Below, piece by piece: positions 1 to 6,020 of a stretch of 7,308 nt of DNA (positions are counted from its first letter, which is position 1; each line of letters begins with the position of its first letter). The translations under genes were made by a program, and so were the position numbers. Where the stretch lies: NCBI GenBank assembly GCA_003602665.1, contig QQSG01000065.1:1-7308 (forward strand), in the 5' to 3' direction. The stretch comes from Candidatus Poseidoniales archaeon. Lineage in GTDB: Archaea > Thermoplasmatota > Poseidoniia > Poseidoniales > Poseidoniaceae. The notes below the pieces were generated by a model. It searched no databases. It saw only the letters and a list, made by a program, of their open reading frames with translations, and had not been told where the DNA came from.

Positions 1-593
1 AGATCTGATTGAATAAAATGTGAAAACGAACTATTTGGCTCCATTTTTACATGAATGAGTTGAATGGGAATTACCGTATCGATAACAGCAGATGCTCCCA
101 ATGCATCGCCTGCGATAACGACAGCTTTGACTCGACCGTCTTCACTGACTGCTTTAGGAATTTGATCGGCGGGGATATCTTGGTATCTTGGCTGCATCAT
201 TTTGTGTTCAGATGGCAAATTTACCCATATTTGGAACCCATGTGTAAGACCCCCTGTTTCATAGAAGTCGTCTTGAGGTAATTCGGAATGAATCACGCCT
301 CGCCCAGCAGTCATCCATTGAACATCTCCTGGATTGATGTTGCCTCGATTGCCTGCACTATCGGCATGTTTCATAGCACCCTCGAGCAAATAAGTCACAG
401 TTTCAAAACCTCGATGAGGATGGTCGGGAGCTCCAATCGCTTCCCTAGGACCCCACTCGACAGGGCCCATCTCATCCAGTAACAAGAATGGACTCATCAG
501 AGACCCCATTGCAGCCGGCCTTCGTACAGGAAAGCCTCCACCCTCGAGTGTTCGGTGTGTTGGTGCTGTCATCCGTACTGTTCTGTTTGTCAT
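1..593 (-). CDS. Pirin-family cupin protein, partial (C-terminus beyond the window)
   Basis: The reading frame is open from an ATG at 593 to the left edge, giving 197 residues of a family usually about 280-300 long, so the C-terminal cupin domain is mostly missing. The N-terminal cupin is clear: SPFLLLDEMGP at residues 34-44, HPHRGFETVTYLLEG at 58-72, and a PGDVQWMTAGRGVIHSE stretch at 88-104. His58, His60, His102 and Glu104 match the four metal ligands known from human pirin and E. coli YhaK. Pirins are Fe-binding cytoplasmic proteins; some have quercetin dioxygenase activity and others act as redox-linked regulators, so the exact role here cannot be read from sequence. The start codon overlaps the stop of the upstream flavin reductase gene in an ATGA arrangement (590-593), which implies co-transcription and translational coupling. 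Family assignment is very secure; substrate is unknown. Confidence 0.93.
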   Translation of the reverse strand, partial: MTNRTVRMTAPTHRTLEGGGFPVRRPAAMGSLMSPFLLLDEMGPVEWGPREAIGAPDHPHRGFETVTYLLEGAMKHADSAGNRGNINPGDVQWMTAGRGVIHSELPQDDFYETGGLTHGFQIWVNLPSEHKMMQPRYQDIPADQIPKAVSEDGRVKAVVIAGDALGASAVIDTVIPIQLIHVKMEPNSSFSHFIQSD

Positions 594-1090
594 TGCATCA
601 CCCGATCCACGAGGTCGTCCATTGTTGATTGAGAAAACGTCTTGGTTTTGTTCAAGGTCATTGAACGCCCAATCACATTACTTCCCAGGTGTGAAAATTG
701 CTGCCGCATAGCTATGAGACAATGTGCTCCTCCACCGCCACTGTGCGTAGCAAGTAGAACCGTCTTGTTGTTGAAAAGGAATCTAAAGTCATCACATTGA
801 ACTGACAACCAAGCAATCGAATTATTGAGGCAGGGAGGGACAAGTCCGTTGTATTCAGGCGCACATACAACAAATGCAGAAGCACTGATCATCAAATCTG
901 AGAGCGAACCTGTATCAGGAGATAATTTTGGATCATTCTCTAATTCAGGTGTGTACACTGGCCAATTCAATGTTGTAAGATCTACAATTTCTGAATCCAC
1001 ATCTTTGGATGTAAAAGTCTCTTTGAATCGATTTGCAAGAATGAGGTTTTTTCCTGAAGATGCTGCAAGAATAACGACATTGGCAACCAT
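590..1090 (-). CDS. NADPH-dependent FMN reductase-like flavoprotein
   Basis: This 166-residue protein has the flavodoxin-like fold of the FMN_red family (usual length about 170-190). Visible marks are a first beta strand with a Ser-rich phosphate loop (AASSGKNLILA, residues 9-19), the FMN-binding signature CAPEYNGLVPPCLNNSIAWLS split across residues 76-96 (core APEYNG at 77-82), and a glycine-rich THSGGGGAH loop at 115-123 followed by the usual helix (MRQQFSHLG). Members use NAD(P)H to reduce FMN, quinones, azo compounds or metals in the cytosol; the substrate cannot be decided here. It is the first gene of a two-gene minus-strand unit and its TGA stop overlaps the ATG of the pirin gene. A TATA-like box (1110-1117) lies 20-27 bases upstream of the ATG, so the message is probably leaderless. 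The plus-strand frame across 825-1154 is an antisense shadow. Confidence 0.93.
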   Translation of the reverse strand: MVANVVILAASSGKNLILANRFKETFTSKDVDSEIVDLTTLNWPVYTPELENDPKLSPDTGSLSDLMISASAFVVCAPEYNGLVPPCLNNSIAWLSVQCDDFRFLFNNKTVLLATHSGGGGAHCLIAMRQQFSHLGSNVIGRSMTLNKTKTFSQSTMDDLVDRVMQ

Positions 1091-1109
1091 AGTTAGACTA
1101 AGGGACCTG

Positions 1110-1117
1110 AATATATC
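1110..1117 (-). promoter_or_regulatory. TATA-box-like element for the FMN reductase/pirin unit
   Basis: On the minus strand this reads GATATATT, 20-27 bases before the ATG at 1090. In archaea a TATA box is centred about 25-27 bases before the transcription start, so this position predicts a start at or within a few bases of the ATG, i.e. a leaderless or near-leaderless message. No Shine-Dalgarno is seen between the box and the ATG, which agrees. The archaeal assignment itself is an inference. Confidence 0.5.
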
Positions 1118-1145
1118 AAGCGTTGGTATTCACCACGAGACCATG

Positions 1146-1158
1146 ACTTTATGAAGGA
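1146..1158 (+). promoter_or_regulatory. TATA-like element upstream of the glutaredoxin gene
   Basis: The sequence ACTTTATGAAGGA sits 19-31 bases before the glutaredoxin ATG at 1177, the expected place for a TATA box of a leaderless archaeal gene. Its ten-base core TTATGAAGGA recurs on the minus strand upstream of the pyrophosphatase gene (5217 down to 5208), which gives mild support to a shared promoter element. It is not a strong TATA consensus, so the call is tentative. Confidence 0.35.
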
Positions 1159-1176
1159 AGGTTAAGAGAGCAAAGT

Positions 1177-1443
1177 ATGTTTGTAGAACTATTGGAGAAG
1201 CACCAAGGACAATTCCTCATATTCTCGGGGAAGTTCTGCGGCTACTGTACAGCAGCAAAACGGTTTCTCGATCAGAAGAAACTCCCTTACACTGAAATCT
1301 CCTTTGATAGTGAACCCTCGCAATTGAGAGAAGAAGTTGTTGAAGCAACCCATCACCGGACAGTTCCCGTTATCTTCGATTTACGAACCGATGAGCGAAT
1401 CTTCATCGGCGGTTTTGATGAACTGAATAAGTATCCATTGTGA
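1177..1443 (+). CDS. Glutaredoxin (dithiol, CGYC active site)
   Basis: This is an 88-residue single-domain thioredoxin-fold protein, the usual size for a small glutaredoxin. It shows a first strand (FLIFSGKF, 13-20), the redox motif Cys21-Gly-Tyr-Cys24, the TVP loop with the cis-proline at Pro64 that helps bind glutathione or another thiol, and the Gly-Gly-Phe-Asp-Glu-Leu motif at 78-83 typical of glutaredoxins. The role is cytosolic thiol-disulfide exchange, reducing partner proteins or mixed disulfides. CGYC is a variant of the classical CPYC; both cysteines are present, so a dithiol mechanism is possible. An in-frame TGA at 1144-1146 upstream and no earlier start fix the ATG at 1177. The gene is divergent from the flavin reductase and convergent with the hydrolase; its TGA (1441-1443) directly touches the hydrolase stop (1444-1446). 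Confidence 0.93.
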   Translation: MFVELLEKHQGQFLIFSGKFCGYCTAAKRFLDQKKLPYTEISFDSEPSQLREEVVEATHHRTVPVIFDLRTDERIFIGGFDELNKYPL

Positions 1444-2046
1444 TTAAACAAGATTCTCAAGCCAGTTCTTGAGCATCTCATGATGCTCGGTGGGAATCAT
1501 GTGCCCTTTCCGATGCTCTACGAGTTCAACAGGCCAACCTGCACCTTCGAACAAATGAGCGACTGCCCATCCATCTTCAATCGGAACACGAATGTCTCGA
1601 ACACCATGCATCCAGAACATGTGTTTGGAATCTAATTCTTCGAGGCGTAAACGTAATTCCATAGGTCGGACAAGGCGAGTTCCCAATGCAACAAGCCCGA
1701 TAATACGATCAGCAAGAGGCAATTGCAACATCTCTTGGGCCATAGCTCCACCTTGAGAGAATCCACCTACAACAAGTGGCCCAAGCGGTGCTTCTTCCGA
1801 AATAAGTTTCTCAAGCTGAGATAACGATGAATCGACATCCATCAACTCCCTTCTGGAAAGTTGTAATCGTCGTGTAACGTCTGGGTCTTCATCTTCGTAT
1901 CTCCACCACGTGTTACCACGTTTTGGATGAGAGAACCGTGCATCAGGCACGAGTAGAGTCCAACCTTCAGGAAGAATCTTCTCTGCAAATGGTCTCATCA
2001 TTTCAGCAGTACCTGTCATACCATGCATCATGACAAGCGTCGGCAA
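1444..2046 (-). CDS. Alpha/beta hydrolase, phospholipase/carboxylesterase (Abhydrolase_2-like) family
   Basis: This 200-residue protein is a compact alpha/beta hydrolase. It shows an N-terminal strand followed by the oxyanion-type HGM turn (8-10), the nucleophile elbow Gly95-Phe-Ser-Gln-Gly-Gly100 with Ser97, a likely acid Asp151 in HGVRDIRVP, and a likely catalytic His182 in RKGH. The GFSQGG elbow and the size (about 200-220) fit the carboxylesterase/lysophospholipase (YpfH-like) family; physiological ester substrates are unknown. There is no signal peptide, so it is cytosolic. The start is TTG at 2046: an SD-like TGAGGTGA lies just upstream, and starting at the later in-frame ATGs (codons 6-7) would remove part of the first strand. 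It follows the lipoprotein gene by 9 bases on the same strand and is probably the last gene of that operon. Confidence 0.9.
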   Translation of the reverse strand: MPTLVMMHGMTGTAEMMRPFAEKILPEGWTLLVPDARFSHPKRGNTWWRYEDEDPDVTRRLQLSRRELMDVDSSLSQLEKLISEEAPLGPLVVGGFSQGGAMAQEMLQLPLADRIIGLVALGTRLVRPMELRLRLEELDSKHMFWMHGVRDIRVPIEDGWAVAHLFEGAGWPVELVEHRKGHMIPTEHHEMLKNWLENLV

Positions 2047-2050
2047 GAAA

Positions 2051-2058
2051 TCACCTCA
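2051..2058 (-). promoter_or_regulatory. Ribosome binding site overlapping the upstream stop codon
   Basis: On the minus strand these bases read TGAGGTGA. The first three are the TGA stop of the lipoprotein gene, and the GAGGTGA part is an excellent match to the anti-Shine-Dalgarno complement. Only four bases (TTTC) separate it from the TTG start at 2046. This is the main reason for choosing the TTG start, and it implies translational coupling between lipoprotein and hydrolase. Confidence 0.75.
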
Positions 2059-3027
2059 AAGAGTCCACTGGAACACAAGTGCTCCAGCAACACGGAGGTG
2101 AATGTAAGAGGAAGGACCTCGTACAGTAACAGTCAGTGAATATTCACCGGAGTTGGAAGGAATTGTACCAATTGCACCCTTTTCAGTTGCTCCTGAACCC
2201 CAAGCACGAGTAAGAGGACTTGCTCCTGCATGGTCTTTCATCGTCAAAGAACCTGAAGCAGGTCCATTCGATGCGATCTCGACATCAAGGTACCAAACAA
2301 GTGTATTCCAGTCCCCTTCTGAAGGATGGCCTGAGTCAAGGAATGTGTCGTAGATTTCTTGATCATTTTCTTCATACATGCGGTCGATAAGATCTCTTGC
2401 ACGATAGAAGAACACATCACCTTCATAATTTGAACGAGCGATGTTGAGATCCATACGTAGTTGTATGACACCTTCGGAATCCCGCCATACGAAACGCTCC
2501 AAGAAGCCCTTACTTCCACTAAATGTGTAATCTAACTCGTGACCTTCAGCAGACTCTGCACTAACACGAACGTTACCATTTGTTATCGAATCTGTCGTAG
2601 CAGTCCATTCTTGACCGAATAATGTGAACGTCCATTGTTGGCCTATCGACCATGGGAAAGCAAAGACTTGTTGTGGTTCTCCGTTCTCGTATACGGAGAG
2701 ACCATCTATGGTCATACGGCCAAGGAATGGATTGTGATTGATGACTGCGTGGCGTTGAGCTTCACGCTCTGAAGAAATTCCAAGTTGGTAATTTCCTTCA
2801 CCAGAATCAATTTCAGCCACGACAAGACGTGCGCTGTCCTCTCCAAACTGAGGTGTTACGAAGGTGTAGAGCCAATTGTCTCCGATTTCCCAAACCGGTA
2901 ATTGCTTCTGATCTTCGGTTGTAGTATCCGCCTCATCAGCCGAACCAGAGTCACTTACACATCCAGCAAGAACACTTGTGCACAAGAGAAGTAGCACCAG
3001 AAAAGGTGCCTTGAGCCTTCCAGTCAT
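2056..3027 (-). CDS. Secreted lipoprotein of unknown function with paired W-x-I-G-x-x-W motifs
   Basis: The 323-residue product begins with a lipoprotein signal: Arg4 and Lys6, a hydrophobic core (about 8-19), and a lipobox Leu20-Ala-Gly-Cys23. Cys23 is the predicted lipidated residue, anchoring the protein outside the membrane. A low-complexity, acidic Ser/Asp/Thr/Glu linker (24-41) follows, then a predicted beta-rich body. The segment WEIGDNWLYTF (46-56) resembles WSIGQQWTFTL (126-136), suggesting two copies of a beta-rich unit about 80 residues apart. Residues 200-235 look more helical (Arg/Asp/Glu-rich), and the C-terminal about 80 residues are Gly/Ser/Thr-rich strands, possibly a beta-sandwich. 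I recognise no enzyme motif and assign no function. It lies 48 bases after hppA and 9 bases before the hydrolase, so it is probably co-transcribed with both. An external substrate-binding or surface role is only a guess. Confidence 0.8.
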   Translation of the reverse strand: MTGRLKAPFLVLLLLCTSVLAGCVSDSGSADEADTTTEDQKQLPVWEIGDNWLYTFVTPQFGEDSARLVVAEIDSGEGNYQLGISSEREAQRHAVINHNPFLGRMTIDGLSVYENGEPQQVFAFPWSIGQQWTFTLFGQEWTATTDSITNGNVRVSAESAEGHELDYTFSGSKGFLERFVWRDSEGVIQLRMDLNIARSNYEGDVFFYRARDLIDRMYEENDQEIYDTFLDSGHPSEGDWNTLVWYLDVEIASNGPASGSLTMKDHAGASPLTRAWGSGATEKGAIGTIPSNSGEYSLTVTVRGPSSYIHLRVAGALVFQWTL

Positions 3028-3063
3028 GAAACGCCGTGCAGACGCTTCTTCAAGAGTCTAACG

Positions 3064-3081
3064 CTTTGATGAGAATCAAAG
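3064..3081 (-). repeat. Perfect 7-bp inverted repeat spanning the hppA stop codon
   Basis: CTTTGAT (3064-3070) and ATCAAAG (3075-3081) are exact reverse complements separated by four bases (GAGA on plus, TCTC in the minus transcript). The hppA stop TGA (3076-3078) lies inside the arm, so an RNA hairpin would form exactly at the end of the hppA reading frame and before the lipoprotein gene. No T-run follows, so it is not a classical intrinsic terminator. A 7-bp match with a 4-base loop can arise by chance once in a window of this size; only its position makes it notable. Confidence 0.35.
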
Positions 3082-5175
3082 AAGTCCTGTCTCAGTGAGT
3101 TTACCAGTTCCAGCCATAACAACTGCAACGATGGACATCAACTTGATGAGAATATTCAATGATGGACCAGATGTGTCCTTGAAAGGATCGCCGACTGTGT
3201 CGCCGATAACTGCTGCATCGTGAGCAGCATCACCTTTCTTAGCACCGTCAATGTGACCTTGTTCGATTGCTTTCTTTGCGTTGTCCCAAGCTCCACCAGC
3301 GTTTGCCATGAAGAGCGCCATAAGAACACCTGTAACCAGAGAACCTGCGAGAAGACCGCCAAGAGCGTTCCAACCAAGCGTGTATCCTACAATGACTGGA
3401 GCCACAATTGCTACAACACCAGGGCCGACCATTTCACGGAGCGCTGCCTTAGTGGAGATATCAACACAAGTTTGTGAGTCTGGCTTGACACCTTCCTTTC
3501 CTTCAAGAAGTCCAGGGATTTCCTTGAATTGGCGTCGGATTTCGACAACCATGTCACCTGCAGCCTTTCCGACTGAAGTCATTGTCATAGCAGCGACAAC
3601 AAACGGAAGTCCACCACCAATTAGAAGACCGATAACGACCATTGGTTCAGTGAGTTGAAGGTTAAGTAGAGAAAGACCTGTGACTTCATCGGTACCTATT
3701 GCTGCAGTATATGCTGCAAACAGTGCAAGAGCAGTCAATGCAGCAGATCCGATTGCAAATCCTTTGCCGACTGCAGCGGTTGTGTTTCCGATTGAATCGA
3801 GTTCATCAGTGATTGCACGAACATCGTCTCCAAGACCGCTCATCTCTGCAATTCCACCAGCATTGTCTGCAACTGGACCGTATGCGTCAACAGTCATTGT
3901 AACACCGACTGTTCCAAGCATACCCATTGCAGCCATTGCAATACAATACAATCCGTATGTTTCGCCACCGAATTCATTAGCACCAAGGATTCCGATTGAA
4001 ATCAAAACGACTGGGATAAATGTGGACATCATACCCACAGACAATCCTGCAATTGCGTTTGTAGCAGGTCCTGTCTTGGACATTTCACCAATGTGAGGGA
4101 TTGCTTTTGTCTTGATTCCGAAGACTGGTTCAATCCCAGTATAGTATTCGGTGACAAGTCCAATGAGGATTCCAATTACGCTTCCGAGAACAACGGAGTG
4201 CATGATTCCGTATTCTACGTTGATGAGGTCTTGTTGGATAGCGAGATAACCGCCTGCCCAGAACAAAGCCGCTGCGATGAATGTAGTGTTTCGTAATGCT
4301 GCTGCTGGGTCTTTCCCGTTCTTGAGGAAGGACATAGAGAAAACACCGATGATGGAGGCGGTGTATCCAATGAATCCGAGAAGGATTGGAAGAAGTACAT
4401 AGTCCTCAGCGGTGCCAACTGCGAAATCATTTGCAATAATCATTGCAGCGATGATGGAACCAACGAAAGATTCGAAGATATCAGCGCCCATTCCAGCGAC
4501 ATCGCCAACGTTGTCTCCGACGTTATCAGCGATTACACCAGGGTTTCGAGGATCGTCTTCAGGAATACCTGCTTCGACCTTACCCACAAGGTCAGCACCG
4601 ACGTCAGCAGCCTTGGTGTAAATACCGCCACCAACACGAGCGAAGAGAGCAATGGAAGAAGCACCCATACCGAATCCTGCAGCAGCGCTGACTGGATTCA
4701 TTGCACCGTCTGTAGTTTCTCCTGCGCTTAGCCAGAATGCGATAAGCGAGATACCGAGAAGCCCAAGTCCACCAACTGATAGACCCATGACGGCTCCTCC
4801 GTTGTATGATACTGCAAGTGCACCTGCTTGACCATCGTTCTTAGCAGCCATAGCAGTTCGACCATTTGCGGATGTTGCTGCACGCATTCCAGAGAATCCT
4901 GCAAGAACGGAAGCAATTGCACCTGCAAAGAATGCAATTGCTGTGTCGAGGTCATTTAGCCATGCAAGGACTGCACCGACAACGACAACGAAGATTGAGA
5001 GAACCTTGTATTCTGCGAAAAGGAACGCCATAGCTCCCTTTTGAATTTCATCAGTAATATCGGCAACGATTTCGTTGTCAATTTTTACTTTGTTTACTTG
5101 CTGATATAGTACAAACGCAATCACAAGTCCGACTAGACCTGCACCTGCGGCAATCATTGGTATATTTTCCATCAT
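3076..5175 (-). CDS. hppA: Membrane-bound, K+-dependent ion-pumping pyrophosphatase
   Basis: This 699-residue integral membrane protein hydrolyses cytosolic pyrophosphate and uses the energy to pump Na+ and/or H+ out. Length and repeated hydrophobic stretches match the 16-helix family. Hallmarks are the Lys/Asp/Glu-rich segment GGGIYTKAADVGADLVGKVE (182-201), the metal/PPi site from Asp207 to Asp232 with DNVGDNVGD at 217-225, a second site VDAYGPVADNAGGIAEM (429-445), and the C-terminal GDTVGDPFKDTSGPSLN (658-674). In GNTTAAVGKG (463-472), Ala467 and Gly470 stand where K+-independent enzymes carry Lys and Thr, so K+ dependence is expected. Glu235 in DIFESFVGS occupies the helix-6 position of the Na+-pump glutamate of Thermotoga maritima, not the plant H+-pump position four residues on; Na+ transport is therefore favoured but not proven. 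A TAA immediately precedes the ATG, fixing the start, and an SD (AGGTGT) lies five bases upstream. Confidence 0.98.
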   Translation of the reverse strand: MMENIPMIAAGAGLVGLVIAFVLYQQVNKVKIDNEIVADITDEIQKGAMAFLFAEYKVLSIFVVVVGAVLAWLNDLDTAIAFFAGAIASVLAGFSGMRAATSANGRTAMAAKNDGQAGALAVSYNGGAVMGLSVGGLGLLGISLIAFWLSAGETTDGAMNPVSAAAGFGMGASSIALFARVGGGIYTKAADVGADLVGKVEAGIPEDDPRNPGVIADNVGDNVGDVAGMGADIFESFVGSIIAAMIIANDFAVGTAEDYVLLPILLGFIGYTASIIGVFSMSFLKNGKDPAAALRNTTFIAAALFWAGGYLAIQQDLINVEYGIMHSVVLGSVIGILIGLVTEYYTGIEPVFGIKTKAIPHIGEMSKTGPATNAIAGLSVGMMSTFIPVVLISIGILGANEFGGETYGLYCIAMAAMGMLGTVGVTMTVDAYGPVADNAGGIAEMSGLGDDVRAITDELDSIGNTTAAVGKGFAIGSAALTALALFAAYTAAIGTDEVTGLSLLNLQLTEPMVVIGLLIGGGLPFVVAAMTMTSVGKAAGDMVVEIRRQFKEIPGLLEGKEGVKPDSQTCVDISTKAALREMVGPGVVAIVAPVIVGYTLGWNALGGLLAGSLVTGVLMALFMANAGGAWDNAKKAIEQGHIDGAKKGDAAHDAAVIGDTVGDPFKDTSGPSLNILIKLMSIVAVVMAGTGKLTETGLL

Positions 5176-5180
5176 TTAGA

Positions 5181-5186
5181 ACACCT
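5181..5186 (-). promoter_or_regulatory. Shine-Dalgarno site of hppA
   Basis: The minus strand reads AGGTGT, five bases before the ATG at 5175 (eight before the tandem second ATG at 5172). It supports initiation at this ATG pair, together with the in-frame TAA at 5176-5178. It also shows that this gene is led by an SD, unlike the apparently leaderless genes elsewhere in the window. Confidence 0.6.
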
Positions 5187-5207
5187 GTAACTGCGGCCAC
5201 CAAAGAA

Positions 5208-5220
5208 TCCTTCATAAGTG
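5208..5220 (-). promoter_or_regulatory. TATA-like element upstream of hppA
   Basis: The minus strand reads CACTTATGAAGGA, starting about 45 bases before the hppA ATG. A transcription start about 25 bases downstream would leave a leader of roughly 12-20 bases, just enough to hold the SD at 5181-5186. The core TTATGAAGGA is identical to the element before the glutaredoxin gene. The 154-base divergent gap (5176-5329) holds this element, the hppA SD and a purine-rich tract (5302-5312) ahead of the Nfu gene; I see no confident promoter for the rightward gene. Confidence 0.4.
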
Positions 5221-5329
5221 GTTCCCTCTCTTTACAGGCTCAAAAGGCATGTTTCAGGGGGTTAATCTGTATTCGGAGTAGCAGAGTGGATACCAATCGT
5301 TGAAAGAGGGGGAATGCTTGGGATGATGC

Positions 5330-5647
5330 ATGGGCATTACAGCAGATGAGGTTCTTGCAGAAATTGGACCTGTGCAAGAAGTCCTTGATGCTCACGATGG
5401 AGTCGTTACCGTTCACGATACAAGTGGAGGTAACATCATGCTATCATTGGATGGGGGCTGTAATGGATGTTCATCGACTCCTATGACTGCAATGCAGATA
5501 TTCTATTCATTGAAAAAATTGGATACTGTCAATGACGTAATATTCATCAATGGAGAACTTCCTGAGTATATGCGGACATTCATCAATCAGAAAATGGAAA
5601 AGGAGGCTGCTGAAGGCAGCTCCGAAGAACCTGGCGAAATCGTCTGA
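5330..5647 (+). CDS. NifU C-terminal-domain (Nfu-type) Fe-S cluster scaffold/carrier
   Basis: The 105-residue protein is a stand-alone NifU C-terminal domain. The key motif Gly-Gly-Cys44-Asn-Gly-Cys47-Ser-Ser-Thr (42-50) supplies the two cysteines with which Nfu dimers hold a bridging [4Fe-4S] cluster for transfer to apoproteins in the cytosol. The flanks fit the fold: an N-terminal helix (EVLAEIGPVQEVLDAH), the strand VVTVHD, the strand NIMLSL just before the motif, and after it a helix (PMTAMQIFYSLKKL). The C-terminal about 20 residues are an acidic/lysine tail absent from minimal domains. There is no A-type or NifU N-terminal scaffold domain. The ATG at 5330 is the first in-frame start after a TGA at 5324-5326; its SD (GGATGAT region) is weak. 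It is divergent from hppA, and its TGA abuts the stop of the convergent membrane-protein gene. Confidence 0.92.
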   Translation: MGITADEVLAEIGPVQEVLDAHDGVVTVHDTSGGNIMLSLDGGCNGCSSTPMTAMQIFYSLKKLDTVNDVIFINGELPEYMRTFINQKMEKEAAEGSSEEPGEIV

Positions 5648-5977
5648 TCACTCTTCTTCAGACTTCTTACCAATACTGTGTGGATTCGCACCGAATGATA
5701 CATTCTCACCTTTGATGTTCATTCGAGCAGCAATGGCCAAAACAACACAAACAATCGAAAGTGGTTTTGGAAGATAGTTTGAACCCCACAAAGATCCTCC
5801 GGCCAGCGAGAGCCACCAAAGCGATGCTGCTGCCATAAGAAGCGATGTGAAAATGATATTCTGTACCACAAGTTCTGCTTTTTCAGAACGGGAAAAAGTT
5901 GCTACAAACATGAAGAGGAATGCAGAGATTCCGCAAAACGATTGGACAAGAAATGAGATGATGTCCACATCGACCAT
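5648..5977 (-). CDS. Small three-helix membrane protein, function unknown
   Basis: From the ATG at 5977 the product has 109 residues with three hydrophobic segments, roughly 6-28, 39-60 and 71-85, and a polar, charged tail (86-109) ending in KKSEEE. The short connectors include a basic/acidic SRSEKAE loop between helices 1 and 2. I recognise no family and assign no function; the layout resembles small integral membrane proteins with PQ-loop-like or MtN3/SWEET-like length, but no PQ motif is present, so I do not claim that. An alternative TTG start at 6010 would add 11 residues (FQKPPWCGII); no good SD supports either start, and the ATG is preferred for codon type. The gene ends in TGA at 5648-5650, directly touching the Nfu stop, and diverges from polX with a 75-base gap (42 bases if TTG is used). 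Confidence 0.72.
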   Translation of the reverse strand: MVDVDIISFLVQSFCGISAFLFMFVATFSRSEKAELVVQNIIFTSLLMAAASLWWLSLAGGSLWGSNYLPKPLSIVCVVLAIAARMNIKGENVSFGANPHSIGKKSEEE

Positions 5978-6020
5978 GATGATTCCACACCATGGGGGTT
6001 TTTGAAACAATCACTTGCCA

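Noticed and set aside
1..6. BglII site AGATCT at the first base, possible cloning boundary
   Set aside because: The pirin frame runs unbroken through it, and a single six-base site at a window edge is weak evidence of a vector junction.
51..482. Two short plus-strand frames near the left edge
   Set aside because: The opposite strand encodes a clear pirin through this whole stretch, with all four metal ligands present.
825..1154. Plus-strand frame of 109 codons opposite the FMN reductase
   Set aside because: It is antisense to a well-supported flavoprotein gene, covers its promoter and has no recognisable domain.
2244..2519. Minus-strand 91-codon frame inside the lipoprotein gene
   Set aside because: It is an alternate frame on the same strand as the lipoprotein gene, without a ribosome site or domain.
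3281..4096. Two long plus-strand open frames (125 and 138 codons) opposite hppA
   Set aside because: They lie antisense to a certain membrane pyrophosphatase and have the Pro/Ser/Thr/Ile/Ala composition expected from reading the reverse complement of Gly/Ala/Val-rich codons; no motif or start signal.
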